From the IMG/VR virus record IMGVR_UViG_3300005663_000061, positions 1-51,469 of that record: DNA of 51,469 bases; one strand, 5' to 3'. The position numbers and the translations under genes are program-made. How positions within the stretch are numbered: position 1 is the stretch's first letter; each line of letters starts with the position of its first letter. Positions 39,049 to 48,001 of this stretch are shown here, in pieces. This stretch comes from a virus. Below the pieces are notes generated by a model, which was not told the origin of the DNA, searched no databases, and saw only the letters and a program-made list of their open reading frames with translations.

Positions 39049-40557
39049 CTAAACCAGTTTACTCGGAAGTAACCCGGAAACGTCTCGGGGAAAGAATTCG
39101 ATGGAATCGCAAATCCCGTCAGTTGCATCCGATCTCTTTCCAGCCACTCCAGCCACAACAGCAATAGTTGACGTTGTGCCAGCACTCGTGCCAGCAACGA
39201 AAATCTGACCATCGGAACCCTCACAGATAAGCGCGATGTCGTCCGCGTCTGTGACCGTGGCAGCTGCCGCGCTGATCTCTGTGTCCGCGTTGTCCAGTAG
39301 CACGATAGATCCATCTGAGGCTAACTGCAGCGTTATCTCATCACCGCCGGAAATGCGGAACTGGAACTCCATCGTACCGGAGGATGGTAGGGTGACGTTT
39401 CTGATGTACGCCAGGAAGTCTGCTGAGTGTGAATAGGTGTCGTCCTCCTGCGGGGCGATCACGCGATCCGTAGCGATGCCTAACGTCAAGGGGTGGGTGG
39501 ATAGCTCGATGTCGTTGGTAATGAGGTCGTGAACTACTTTGCCACCAGTGATATCCTGATAGTTTGCTGCGGCAACAGGTGTCTGTAAAACATTATCAAT
39601 ATACAATTTCGCGACTGCGCCCTCTACAACAAGATCAAATTTATAGCTAACCGCATCGGTAAGCTGTGATCCTGTCCAAAGGATTTGGTCGCCACCGCCA
39701 ATGTTGTAAGCCAGCCTCGGAGCCCTATTTGACAGGACTCTAAACATCATCCCATAGTGAGTATTGTCAACATACCGCGAAAAGACCTGAACAGCGCTTC
39801 CGTCTTCTACCGTGAACGAACAAACATAGGAATGATCAGCATCAGCATCGTAGGTTGTACCGCTTGCCGGATTCGTCTTAGAATCCGTCACCGTCGAGAA
39901 GTCTACGTCCCATTCGGCGTAGCCGTTGGCGAGGAGGGAGAGAAAACCAAAATTATCCGCTTCATATATCGTCGCGTGGTTGGCTATTCCTGGGTAGTTC
40001 AGTGTGGTCGTGTTCTTGTACACCCACACCAGTTTTCCATTTATCACCATCCACACACCAGCTTCTGTATCCGTTGACCGAAAAACCATCAGTGGGTGCA
40101 TCGGATAGGAGCACGCGCCACCAATTATTACAGCATTTGTTCCATCATTCACACGATAAATTGTACCCTCACGCATGTGGATGTTTGCACCCCCCATGCC
40201 GGCAGAAGGAGTTGCATCATTATTTATACCAAGTATTAAAGTGTTGTCGCCAGACGTAAATGAATCTATTTTTGCATGAATAGCAACCCCGGCAGTTTTA
40301 GTGAGGCCACCAACCGTAGCATCCATCAAGGCACTATATTCTGCAACATCAGCCGATGTGAGTTTTTTGCCAACAATCCCAAGTTGATTACTTGGCTGGA
40401 AGGCCGTCAACGTCCCAGGCCCCGGCTCACACGTTCTCGGTGACGTGATCGGCGCGGCGTCGGCAGTTGTGAACTCGTCATAGAGAAGCCAGATCAATCC
40501 ACCTCTAGCTCCTGCCGCCTGCTTCCATAGCGGCATTAGGGTACTTACTGTACCCAT
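39049..40557 (-). CDS. Beta-sandwich (LamG-like) tail/fibre protein, 502 residues
   Basis: The protein starts MGTVSTLMPLWKQAAGARGG. It includes repeated sandwich-like strands such as YVCSFTVEDGSAVQVFSRY and YKFDLVVEGAVAKLYIDNV, typical of concanavalin/LamG folds, and ends with a further beta domain (SSGTMEFQFRISGGDEIT). It is probably a surface-exposed fibre that binds host sugars. No exact family was confirmed. Confidence 0.55.
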   Translation of the reverse strand: MGTVSTLMPLWKQAAGARGGLIWLLYDEFTTADAAPITSPRTCEPGPGTLTAFQPSNQLGIVGKKLTSADVAEYSALMDATVGGLTKTAGVAIHAKIDSFTSGDNTLILGINNDATPSAGMGGANIHMREGTIYRVNDGTNAVIIGGACSYPMHPLMVFRSTDTEAGVWMVINGKLVWVYKNTTTLNYPGIANHATIYEADNFGFLSLLANGYAEWDVDFSTVTDSKTNPASGTTYDADADHSYVCSFTVEDGSAVQVFSRYVDNTHYGMMFRVLSNRAPRLAYNIGGGDQILWTGSQLTDAVSYKFDLVVEGAVAKLYIDNVLQTPVAAANYQDITGGKVVHDLITNDIELSTHPLTLGIATDRVIAPQEDDTYSHSADFLAYIRNVTLPSSGTMEFQFRISGGDEITLQLASDGSIVLLDNADTEISAAAATVTDADDIALICEGSDGQIFVAGTSAGTTSTIAVVAGVAGKRSDATDGICDSIEFFPRDVSGLLPSKLV

Positions 40558-40560
40558 TGG

Positions 40561-40977
40561 TTAACTCCAGCCCTCAAAATATACGTTTGTTCCCGTAATG
40601 GCCTGGGCCTGATCATTGCTGATCACAAACCGGGTCGAGGCCACCGGACGCTGTAGCTCGTCAATGTCATCGGCATCCCTGCTCGCAAGGATTGCGGCAG
40701 TATGAGCGGTGACAATCGCAATAACCTCGTAGTCATCCGTGGAGATGGTCCCGGCATCAGCTAACGCCCGAAGCTCAAAATATCCCTTTGGTGAGATATG
40801 CATCTCCATGTCGAAATCAATCACCCCACCAGAGTTTACCTCCCAGGAAACACGCTTGTCCGTCCAGCCACCTGTGTCCCACCATTCAGAGGTGGCGTTG
40901 TCACCAGTGCCAACAGCGGCAAGCGCCTCGTCAACAAACGGCAGCCATTTATTATGATTTACTTTTTGAATACTCAT
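40561..40977 (-). CDS. Hypothetical virion protein, 138 residues
   Basis: It starts MSIQKVNHNKWLPFVDEAL and is beta-rich, with DGTWW-like aromatic turns (SEWWDTGGWTDKRVSW). GGAG precedes the start. It lies downstream of a terminator, so its level may be lower than that of the capsid genes. No family was recognised. Confidence 0.55.
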   Translation of the reverse strand: MSIQKVNHNKWLPFVDEALAAVGTGDNATSEWWDTGGWTDKRVSWEVNSGGVIDFDMEMHISPKGYFELRALADAGTISTDDYEVIAIVTAHTAAILASRDADDIDELQRPVASTRFVISNDQAQAITGTNVYFEGWS

Positions 40978-40992
40978 TTATTCTCCAATAAA

Positions 40993-41016
40993 GGCCGGAG
41001 GGTGAACCCTCCGGCC
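40993..41016 (-). terminator. Terminator between beta-helix and fibre genes
   Basis: On the minus strand GGCCGGAGGG pairs with CCCTCCGGCC (10 bp, 4-base loop), followed by TTTATT. The short T run means it may be partial, letting some transcripts continue into the fibre genes. Confidence 0.7.
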
Positions 41017-41024
41017 AATATCAA

Positions 41025-41993
41025 TTAGGTACGAACAATCTGGGTAGCGCCATCTTCTTGATAGTTATGCGCCATAAGAATCGTGGTAGGAACCAACACG
41101 TTAGCAGCGGCACCAAATGTCTTACCAGTAATCCCAAACTGATTATCAGTCAATGAACCAACACATCCGGTTAGCACAAGAACATTAGTATTTGATCCGC
41201 TTCCAATTGCCGGAAAACACGGGAACACATTGCGATTAATATAAACGCCATCAATCCCACTACCACCGTTGAGAAGAAGATTTCCATCAACACTTCCTGC
41301 GGGACCAGAAAAAACATTGTCCTCAATCACAATGTCCTGGGGGCGTGAACCAGAGGTACCAACAAGAACGACATCAGCAACATTTTTATAAAACTTGTTG
41401 CCCTTGATAAGTCCTTGCCACGCTCCACCAGCAGACCCCCAATAAATTGCTCCACCAAGACTTCCATTGGTCGCATGGGCCTTACAATTCTTGAAGTGGC
41501 AATTGACAATAGAAAACCCAGCAGCGGCAGAAGTAGATCCACCATCATCAGTAAGTTTAATTCCACCGCCAGTAGAACTTATGCCATTGATCCCAATGTT
41601 CTGAATAGAAACACCAGGAGCCTTAATATCAAACATGACAGTAGAACCGGCCCCAATCTTAAACTGAGGAAGTCCGCCCTGCACCTTTCCGTTACCAACG
41701 CCAACGATAGAAACCTGCGGAGTTGTAATGCTCACGGTTTCGGCATATGACACAGGATCGGTACTAGTTGCAACCATGTCCTTAGGATAAACATAGATAA
41801 CATCACCAGTATCAACGGCGGCGAGCGCCAAGGTCAACGTGCTAAAAGCCTCGGTGGGCTTCTTGCCACTGTTTCCGGCAAGACCACTGGTTCCATCAAC
41901 AAACCATGCCCGTCCACTTGGAAACGGCTCTGGCCCACTCATTCCAACAGGAGATCCGCCCCACTGATAAACACCATCACCAAAAGTAGTCAT
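41025..41993 (-). CDS. Parallel beta-helix (pectate-lyase-like) virion protein, 322 residues
   Basis: Repeating strands with N/D/G turns (VSIQNIGINGISSTGGG, FSIVNCHFKNCKAHATNG, LIKGNKFYKNVADVVLVG, IVIEDNVFSGPAGS) are the pattern of a right-handed beta-helix as in phage tailspikes and polysaccharide lyases. It begins MTTFGDGVYQWGGSP. Because it sits near the capsid genes it may be a spike or a depolymerase. No catalytic residues can be assigned. Confidence 0.6.
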   Translation of the reverse strand: MTTFGDGVYQWGGSPVGMSGPEPFPSGRAWFVDGTSGLAGNSGKKPTEAFSTLTLALAAVDTGDVIYVYPKDMVATSTDPVSYAETVSITTPQVSIVGVGNGKVQGGLPQFKIGAGSTVMFDIKAPGVSIQNIGINGISSTGGGIKLTDDGGSTSAAAGFSIVNCHFKNCKAHATNGSLGGAIYWGSAGGAWQGLIKGNKFYKNVADVVLVGTSGSRPQDIVIEDNVFSGPAGSVDGNLLLNGGSGIDGVYINRNVFPCFPAIGSGSNTNVLVLTGCVGSLTDNQFGITGKTFGAAANVLVPTTILMAHNYQEDGATQIVRT

Positions 41994-42077
41994 TTTTTCT
42001 CCTTGTTATTAAATCGCGTATCCCTTATCGGATCAGAACTGCAAGAAGAACCATACGCATTGTGTGCCCCCGCCATG

Positions 42078-42692
42078 CTAACTTGCCTCGCATGATTGGG
42101 TAACGTAATTGTCGTTGTACCACTTGTCGTAAGCGGCACCGTCGAAGTTCAAATAGGCATGTTCTCCGAAGTGTTTATGGGCTGCCATGTCATAATAACA
42201 AGCGGCCTCTACCTCGGTCTTAAAATGCCCAAGAGTTATTTCTTTTCCATTGACTCTAATTTTAGATACCCAATACTTATATTTTGGCTCGCCCTTATAT
42301 TTGCAAACCTTTCTATACACCCCCTTAAAGCGGGATGATGTTGGTTTTCCATTAAAAGACTTCGCGCCACGGGAGTTCCAAGAATTCTGTTGGTTTGTTA
42401 CAATGCGAAGATTTTCTCTACGGTTATCAAGAGTATCATGATTTTTATGATCAACCTGTTCTTTTGGCTTTGCCTTCATAATTAGTCTGTGCATGTACAC
42501 AACCTCATAAGCATAACGCCCATTCGGAAGATTAACCCTAACTGCTGCACGGGCAACAACCCTGTCCCTCAACCTTCGACGCTTTATTTCATTGCTACTC
42601 TCTAGGGCATGCCAACTGTAAGTCATCAGCCAGTCATAATCCTCATCGTCAACCTTAACAACATACCCCTTCGTAAGCTCAATCTCTCTCAT
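42078..42692 (-). CDS. Free-standing HNH/AP2 homing endonuclease
   Basis: This 204-residue protein has an HNH_3-type motif (YMHRLIMKAKPKEQ, then VDHKNHDTLDNRRENLRIV) and an AP2-like DNA-binding domain at about 120-173 (SRFKGVYRK, then GHFKTEVEAACYYDMAA). Such genes move by cutting cognate sites in related genomes. It lies between the capsid gene and the next virion gene. It has its own promoter and leader terminator and a more AT-rich sequence, all signs of an inserted selfish gene. Confidence 0.85.
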   Translation of the reverse strand: MREIELTKGYVVKVDDEDYDWLMTYSWHALESSNEIKRRRLRDRVVARAAVRVNLPNGRYAYEVVYMHRLIMKAKPKEQVDHKNHDTLDNRRENLRIVTNQQNSWNSRGAKSFNGKPTSSRFKGVYRKVCKYKGEPKYKYWVSKIRVNGKEITLGHFKTEVEAACYYDMAAHKHFGEHAYLNFDGAAYDKWYNDNYVTQSCEAS

Positions 42693-42706
42693 GTCATCCT
42701 CCTTTC

Positions 42707-42733
42707 AAAAAGGGGCAGCACGGCGTCCCGTGC
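42707..42733 (-). terminator. Intrinsic terminator upstream of the homing gene
   Basis: On the minus strand GCACGG pairs with CCGTGC (6 bp, 4-base loop) inside a GC-rich arm and is followed by CCCCTTTTT. It lies after the promoter at 42745-42774 and just before the homing-gene ribosome site, so it could attenuate that gene or end capsid transcription. Confidence 0.65.
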
Positions 42734-42744
42734 CGCCATAGATA

Positions 42745-42774
42745 ATCATAACAGAAATCGTAAGTCCTTGTCAA
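42745..42774 (-). promoter_or_regulatory. Promoter TTGACA-N18-TATGAT before the homing gene
   Basis: The -35 is the complement of 42769-42774 and the -10 TATGAT the complement of 42745-42750. It differs from the TAGGGT class, consistent with arrival together with the homing gene. Confidence 0.55.
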
Positions 42775-42817
42775 GCCAATGCCCTATTGCGCAGTCTCAA
42801 CATGGATGAAAACTCGA

Positions 42818-42887
42818 GCCGCTCAATATCAGGGGCCTCAAACAGTCCCAAGACGAAGCTCGTCTTATCCAAGACGAAATGAGCGGC
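42818..42887 (-). repeat. Nested inverted repeats after the capsid gene
   Basis: An outer 8-bp pair GCCGCTCA/TGAGCGGC (42818-42825 with 42880-42887) encloses a 7-bp hairpin AAGACGA/TCGTCTT (42850-42856 with 42860-42866). It lies in the 200-base gap after the capsid stop. It may stabilise the capsid mRNA 3' end. No T run is present. Confidence 0.6.
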
Positions 42888-42897
42888 CCTAAGTCCT

Positions 42898-43806
42898 TTA
42901 TGCACCGGGGTTACCCACGATCCACAAGAAGTCGCGCACGCCTACGGCGAAACGCTGGTACGACCTGAACTTAACGCCCATACGGTCGAAGTCATCTTCC
43001 ATTGCCGTCTTGAGACCTTCACGAGAGAAGAACAAGAAGTCATCCTTGAACCTTGACCCAGCGATAAACCAGTGAGTCGTAGTCGTCAGGAATCGGCAGG
43101 AAATCGGAATCAGGTTATAGCCAAGAACGGTGTTCTTGTCATTATCCGCAGTACCCGGCTCAAGCTGGCTCTTCAGAATGGCCTGAACTTCCTTTTCCTT
43201 AGACGGGTGATAGATGAGGAATTTGGGGATGTCCCGTAGTGGGATGCCCATGTGCGTAACGGGAGCCGTCTCGAAATGGTTAATCATCAACCACAAGTTG
43301 TCAAAGGTGATTGAGGACGGACCAAGATCGTTATCGTAGGTCGCGCCATTTTTCATAGTATGGCTATCACACAAGTATGTGCTAGAACCTTCGTAGGTAA
43401 CGGTGGTGTCAAACGCGCCATACAGGATTGCCGCAATGGCAAGTTCCTTAATGTACGACTGAGACTCACCGGCCATCTTACCAGCCTCTGCCATCTGATC
43501 GGGCAGATGCCATGAATCCTCAATGAATTCATGTGAGAGCATAGTCGCCAAGGTTTTCTTGGTGACTGTGAAGGTCACGGCATCCAGCTCGGCTGCGTCG
43601 GCATAGTAAATCGGCTCTAATTCGTCGGTCTGACTAGCTGCCGGGAGGCCGGTAACTGGAAACACTTGTTCGGTTCCCCTTTTAGTTGATTTCTTAGAGA
43701 CAATCTTTTCCCAGGGCCAGGTTACTTGTTCTTTAGCCTGCCGAAATGGAGGCATATAGTCCGTTAAAGCTACGGACTTGGCATACGCAAAAGTGGTCTG
43801 TGCCAT
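42898..43806 (-). CDS. Major capsid protein (HK97-like fold)
   Basis: This 302-residue protein begins MAQTTFAYAKSVALTDYMP and has the general layout of phage major heads: a charged N-terminal arm, then VFPVTGLPAASQTDELEP, KTLATMLSHEFIEDSWHL, and a C-terminal DFLWIVGNPG. Its place after the scaffold-like and decoration-like genes supports it. GGAGG precedes the start. Ordinary codon use and no introns are seen, but a homing gene lies directly downstream. Confidence 0.75.
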   Translation of the reverse strand: MAQTTFAYAKSVALTDYMPPFRQAKEQVTWPWEKIVSKKSTKRGTEQVFPVTGLPAASQTDELEPIYYADAAELDAVTFTVTKKTLATMLSHEFIEDSWHLPDQMAEAGKMAGESQSYIKELAIAAILYGAFDTTVTYEGSSTYLCDSHTMKNGATYDNDLGPSSITFDNLWLMINHFETAPVTHMGIPLRDIPKFLIYHPSKEKEVQAILKSQLEPGTADNDKNTVLGYNLIPISCRFLTTTTHWFIAGSRFKDDFLFFSREGLKTAMEDDFDRMGVKFRSYQRFAVGVRDFLWIVGNPGA

Positions 43807-43817
43807 AATTTACCTCC

Positions 43818-44324
43818 TTACGCCGTACGACCAAAGTTGAGACTATTAGTTTCAACCTGGAAGATTCCTTCGTTAGTAGATGTGCCAGTAGAATCCAGCA
43901 CGGCGGCGATAAAGGTCAAGTTCTCGGTAGTTGCATGTTCAGAGTCAACCTCTGCATAGCAAACACCATCAATTTCCTCAATATCATAGGTAAGACCAGC
44001 CTTAAAATTGCTGGCCGCGGTCTCCGCAGCATCACTTGCGTCATAACAAGTAAAAACCATGCGGTCACCAGGGCGAATAATCTGCATCCGAGCAACGGTG
44101 TTGGCAGTGCCAGACGCATCCTCTTGTGCAATCCCGCCGATCAAATCACCACTGTCTGCAACAGGGCCGGTAACACGACCATTAGATGTGTCAAGATAAC
44201 ACAGCGCACCGGCCTTGTATGCCTGCGTAGCAGTACCTTCCTTAAACTTATAAATCGGGGCAATCCCGCCACCCGCATCAGTCAAGATGCGCGGGTTTTT
44301 GGGATTCCATGAACTAGCTGCCAT
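43818..44324 (-). CDS. Head decoration/stabilising protein candidate, 168 residues
   Basis: It starts MAASSWNPKNPRILTDAGG and is beta-rich and acidic, with a typical decoration-like core (ALCYLDTSNGRVTGPVADSG). It lies immediately upstream of the capsid gene in transcription. GGAG precedes the ATG. The assignment rests on position and composition. Confidence 0.5.
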   Translation of the reverse strand: MAASSWNPKNPRILTDAGGGIAPIYKFKEGTATQAYKAGALCYLDTSNGRVTGPVADSGDLIGGIAQEDASGTANTVARMQIIRPGDRMVFTCYDASDAAETAASNFKAGLTYDIEEIDGVCYAEVDSEHATTENLTFIAAVLDSTGTSTNEGIFQVETNSLNFGRTA

Positions 44325-44333
44325 TATTTCTCC

Positions 44334-44876
44334 TTACCAAGTGCCGCTCCCGGCGTCTTTACCTAGATTCGGCCCGCTTGTGCCTGATGCCTTCACCTGG
44401 CGTGTTGAAGATGTCGCTTCCGACAACTCCATAGCACGATCCCTCATCTTGTTCTTTTCAGGATCTTCCGGGTGTACATAAATTGCAGCTTCTTTTGCAG
44501 CCTGCTCTGCCCTTACGTTGGCTTCTTTGCGAGCCGGTAAAATAACCTCGTCTCTGTGACCTCGCGGCATCAGCATCACGTACTCGTCGCCGTATTTCAC
44601 GTTGTCAGAGGCATCTCTGTTAAGACCGAATCGGAGTCCGACCTTTGAGTTCCAATCATCAATATTCTCTATACCGAACATATCACCCGTGAGGTGTTTC
44701 CACCCAATAACGGTGACGCTCCCGATATCACTCTCAGAGAATTTCCCAAAAATATATGGTGTCGTATCTGGGAAAACTCTATGCATTTCCTTGTTAAAAT
44801 CAACTAGGAAGTTAAATCCTCTCGCTCCCGCGTTGTATACTGTTTCGCTCCAATCGGTCACTTTGGGAAATGTCAT
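44334..44876 (-). CDS. Head-region protein, function unknown (180 residues)
   Basis: It starts MTFPKVTDWSETVYNAGARG, and the middle has IGWKHLTGDMFGIENIDDW. The C-terminal third is a charged helix with KKEANVRAEQAAKEAA-like character. It sits between scaffold and decoration genes. No family was recognised. Confidence 0.55.
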   Translation of the reverse strand: MTFPKVTDWSETVYNAGARGFNFLVDFNKEMHRVFPDTTPYIFGKFSESDIGSVTVIGWKHLTGDMFGIENIDDWNSKVGLRFGLNRDASDNVKYGDEYVMLMPRGHRDEVILPARKEANVRAEQAAKEAAIYVHPEDPEKNKMRDRAMELSEATSSTRQVKASGTSGPNLGKDAGSGTW

Positions 44877-44885
44877 GTCAACCTC

Positions 44886-45773
44886 CTATCCCTCAAAGTC
44901 GTCAGCGGCGTCTGTTGCTATTCTGGCTTTGACAAGCCGTTCCCGATAAGCGGGACCAAGGCGCTTAATAGCTGCCTCGGTATCAGCGTCAAACTCAACT
45001 GACTGTTCAGCCACGGCGGAACGCGATGATTCCACGGTAGCCCCTTCAACCTGTAACGGCCCAACACCGGGGCTCGGAGTCCCCATTGAGCCACGAAGAT
45101 AACCTAGCGTTCCAGCAATATCAGCTTCGCTAAGATTCGACAATGTGTTAAGCCGGCTGAGGTTTCCTCCCCTGGCTTCGTATACTGCCGCATCTCGCAT
45201 CCCCTGAAGCGTAGCAGCAATCTTTTCCTGCATCGGCTTGCTTGAACGGAACGTAGCATCCTTGTTGAAGGTTTCATATGCTCGCTTGATTGACGCATTA
45301 ACCTTAGCGAGTCCTTCGTTAACTTGATTGTCCATCATCATGCCCATCATGTGCTGGACTGCTTGGGCTTGCTGCTGCATTGGACCAACCATGGCACCAA
45401 GCCTGCTGTCAATTTTGCTATTCGCCCACGCATCCGGGTTATCCACAAAAGCATTCAATGCCGCATCGCCAACAGGTGCCTGCGGCGGCATCTGGGGCTG
45501 TTGTGGATACATCGGTGGCGGCTGCTCGTAGTACTGCTGCTGCGGCTGTGCCTGCGGCGGCGGCTCTGTCGGTGCGCTGATCCAATCCGGCTCAACTATT
45601 GGCGCTTCTGGCTCTGGTTTCGGTTTCGTTTCCACGGAAACCACAGGCTCTACTATTGTTACTGGCTCTGGCTCCGGTTTGGTTTCCGGTTTGGTTTCCG
45701 GTTTCACTCCCTGTCGGAACATCTCTGCTTGCTCTGGACCTGATGTCTCTCTCGGTTTCAGTTCTTCTGCCAT
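44886..45773 (-). CDS. Scaffold protein candidate (295 residues)
   Basis: It begins MAEELKPRETSGPEQAEMFR. The first third is Pro/Glu/Lys/Gln-rich and disordered (KPETKPETKPEPEP, QQYYEQPPPMYPQQ). The rest is helical and ends EAAIKRLGPAYRERLVKARIATDAADDFEG, a short C-terminal helix as in capsid-binding scaffolds. Position between portal and capsid is classic. GGAGGAGTAAC precedes the ATG. Confidence 0.65.
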   Translation of the reverse strand: MAEELKPRETSGPEQAEMFRQGVKPETKPETKPEPEPVTIVEPVVSVETKPKPEPEAPIVEPDWISAPTEPPPQAQPQQQYYEQPPPMYPQQPQMPPQAPVGDAALNAFVDNPDAWANSKIDSRLGAMVGPMQQQAQAVQHMMGMMMDNQVNEGLAKVNASIKRAYETFNKDATFRSSKPMQEKIAATLQGMRDAAVYEARGGNLSRLNTLSNLSEADIAGTLGYLRGSMGTPSPGVGPLQVEGATVESSRSAVAEQSVEFDADTEAAIKRLGPAYRERLVKARIATDAADDFEG

Positions 45774-45774
45774 G

Positions 45775-45906
45775 TTACTCCTCCGTCTCATGGTTCATTA
45801 ATCTTGCCATCTCTCTCACCAATTCGTTATAAATCTGCTCACATGCGTTAACCCGCCCAATAAGCTCACTCCTTTCATCTTCATTGCTGGACAGGAGACG
45901 GCGCAC
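45775..45906 (-). CDS. 43-residue protein overlapping the portal end, GTG start
   Basis: The frame from GTG 45904-45906 gives VRRLLSSNEDERSEL and ends REMARLMNHETEE. Earlier in-frame ATG codons would overlap the portal gene even further. It ends just upstream of the scaffold start and supplies its GGAGGAG site. Its start is uncertain. Confidence 0.4.
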   Translation of the reverse strand: MRRLLSSNEDERSELIGRVNACEQIYNELVREMARLMNHETEE

Positions 45907-48001
45907 CGCCCTGTCCCTGTGGACCAGCACCCATAGGCATAGGTCCTTGTACGCCGGGTGGCGGGCCAGGTGGTCCTGCCATTGGCTGTCCCTGACCTGC
46001 GCCTGCTTGTAGTTGGGCATTGGCAGCTTGTAGTTGCTGATTCTGATTACCCAACTGAGCAATCTGTTGCTGCATCTGTTGCATAGCTTGCTGAATCTGC
46101 TTATAAACTTCAATTTCATTGATTAACTCCGGGTTCAAAGTGTCTTTCTTCCCGACCTCAAACTCTGTCAACATATTGTCCATTGCCACATAGAGACCGT
46201 TCATCAGCTTGGCAGCGATGATCGCACTTGGATTCATCGGGTCAGTCGCCACCTGCGCCATCTGCATCAGCTTGTCGAAGTACGGAATCAGCTTGTCGAG
46301 CAATGCCGTAAGTTCCTGCTTCCTAAGCTGCTTACTCATAGACGAGGACGACACCTTAGTTTCAATGATCACGTCACGCTCTATAGCGCCGTCGGGCCAC
46401 TGGAAGAACTGCTCTACAAGCTGAATCCCCTCCGGGTCTTCCTGCATGGTATAGAACTGTAACCCTTCCGGGTAGAACTGACGGTATCGGGCGAGACAAT
46501 GCTTACTAACCTCGGCAAGCGCAACACGGAATCTCTCAAGCATGATGTACTGTGGCTGCTTGGACTCCTCAATAATCTGGATCTGACCCGTGGCGGTGGG
46601 TCTGTCAATCTGCTCCTGACCAAAGGAGTAATCGGACAGACCGGCCAGCTTGTCAGCCTCACGTTCTAACTGTGCCTCAAGCTCAGGCAGTTGCGTGAAT
46701 TTGTTCTCCAAAGAGATGTCATGAAGCTCATCCTTCTTGATGCTTCCCTCTAAGAACGTCCCGCGCCACACACCGACATCGAGATTCTTTAAGTCAGAAC
46801 CAGGCGGAACAATGACAACCTTGGAGATAGCCAGAGAGGCAGCGTCCAACCGCTGGTTCACTGACGCAGAACGAGCTACATGTAGCGGCTCTAGTATGAA
46901 CGTAAGCGGAACACCAAAGATGCTACCAAGAACAGTCTCGTACTGATGTGCCACAAACGGACGCTTGTACGCATGGTAGAAGTTGTAGATGGCCCTCAGG
47001 ATCACCATGGACGACTTCTCGAAGGTGACGATGATCTCTACGGGCTCCTCTTCCTCATTAGGTGTCCACTTCAAATACGCCTCGCATATCTCGTACTGCT
47101 TGGCGGTGTCGTCTAACTCAAGATCCCTGTCACGCCGCTCAGTCAGCGTCAACAGTCGCTCACGGTCGGCCGCCGGCTCACCAAGGGCGTCCATGATGTC
47201 CTGGTCGCCGTCCTTCTTGTCATAGACCTTGGTCCTGATACGACTCTTGATGGTCGGCTTGGTCATCCAGATACGATGGATAACCCAGTCTGCTGTACGC
47301 ACATCCACGGTGGACATCGGTACGATAAAGTCCTCAAACGGGACCACCTCTGGGAAGGCACCCACGCGGACAGGAACCTCTTCGTCAACCTCCAGGTAGT
47401 ACTTCTCTGTCTTGTCCTTCAGCTTACGAAGAGTAACCTTCTGTTTGTCTAGCTTGCGTATGTTGTACTCATCCAGCGGGCCAAACTCTTCCCCGGTCTC
47501 CTCGTCTGCGTACCCTGTAAGCTCCTTCCATCTGATAATCCGTTCGGTCTCTTGGATGAAAGGAGTCTTCACAACCCCGAACGGGAATGTCTGAAACTGT
47601 TCGATCCACTCTCCGCACAGCGAGCGATACGGGATGTTGTCTGAGATGTAATCATTTAGCTTCTCAACGGCCCGTGCCATGTCTTCTACTACCGGATTAC
47701 GTGGTTTGGCGATAAACAGCACATCCTGCTGGAAGATGGGATTTAACAGACGGGCCGAATTCTGCATCATGCGCTGCCGCGTCAGCGGCATGTCAATGTT
47801 GGAATCACGCGCCTTCAGGTCAGTCCGCTGCCTGCGGGAGTTCGCCTGCTTAGCCCATGACTTACACTTGTCTAACAGCCTGCTGCGCTCACCCTCGGTG
47901 ACAGAAAGCTCTTGCTGAAGGTAGTGCCTTAGCTTGTCTTTCTGATCCCCGGTAAACTTGATCTTTTGAACCGAGTCACGAGGGCCTTCTATATTAGCCA
48001 C
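45881..48001 (-). CDS. Portal protein
   Basis: I chose GTG 47999-48001 (MANIEGPRDSVQKIKF, 706 residues). A TTG at 48013 is also open. Features include a long charged N-terminus (RLLDKCKSWAKQANSRRQRT), the wing core with ADWVIHRIWMTKPT, the YNFYHAYKRPFVAHQYE stretch and the C-terminal crown with Gln/Pro/Gly tail (QMQQQIAQLGNQNQQLQ). Size matches P22/T7-like dodecameric portals. It is the gate through which DNA is packaged and leaves. Confidence 0.85.
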   Translation of the reverse strand: MANIEGPRDSVQKIKFTGDQKDKLRHYLQQELSVTEGERSRLLDKCKSWAKQANSRRQRTDLKARDSNIDMPLTRQRMMQNSARLLNPIFQQDVLFIAKPRNPVVEDMARAVEKLNDYISDNIPYRSLCGEWIEQFQTFPFGVVKTPFIQETERIIRWKELTGYADEETGEEFGPLDEYNIRKLDKQKVTLRKLKDKTEKYYLEVDEEVPVRVGAFPEVVPFEDFIVPMSTVDVRTADWVIHRIWMTKPTIKSRIRTKVYDKKDGDQDIMDALGEPAADRERLLTLTERRDRDLELDDTAKQYEICEAYLKWTPNEEEEPVEIIVTFEKSSMVILRAIYNFYHAYKRPFVAHQYETVLGSIFGVPLTFILEPLHVARSASVNQRLDAASLAISKVVIVPPGSDLKNLDVGVWRGTFLEGSIKKDELHDISLENKFTQLPELEAQLEREADKLAGLSDYSFGQEQIDRPTATGQIQIIEESKQPQYIMLERFRVALAEVSKHCLARYRQFYPEGLQFYTMQEDPEGIQLVEQFFQWPDGAIERDVIIETKVSSSSMSKQLRKQELTALLDKLIPYFDKLMQMAQVATDPMNPSAIIAAKLMNGLYVAMDNMLTEFEVGKKDTLNPELINEIEVYKQIQQAMQQMQQQIAQLGNQNQQLQAANAQLQAGAGQGQPMAGPPGPPPGVQGPMPMGAGPQGQGGAPSPVQQ

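Noticed and set aside
45775-46119. 114-codon frame overlapping the portal gene end
   Set aside because: Only the last 43 codons look like protein; the earlier part is the shadow of the portal C-terminus.
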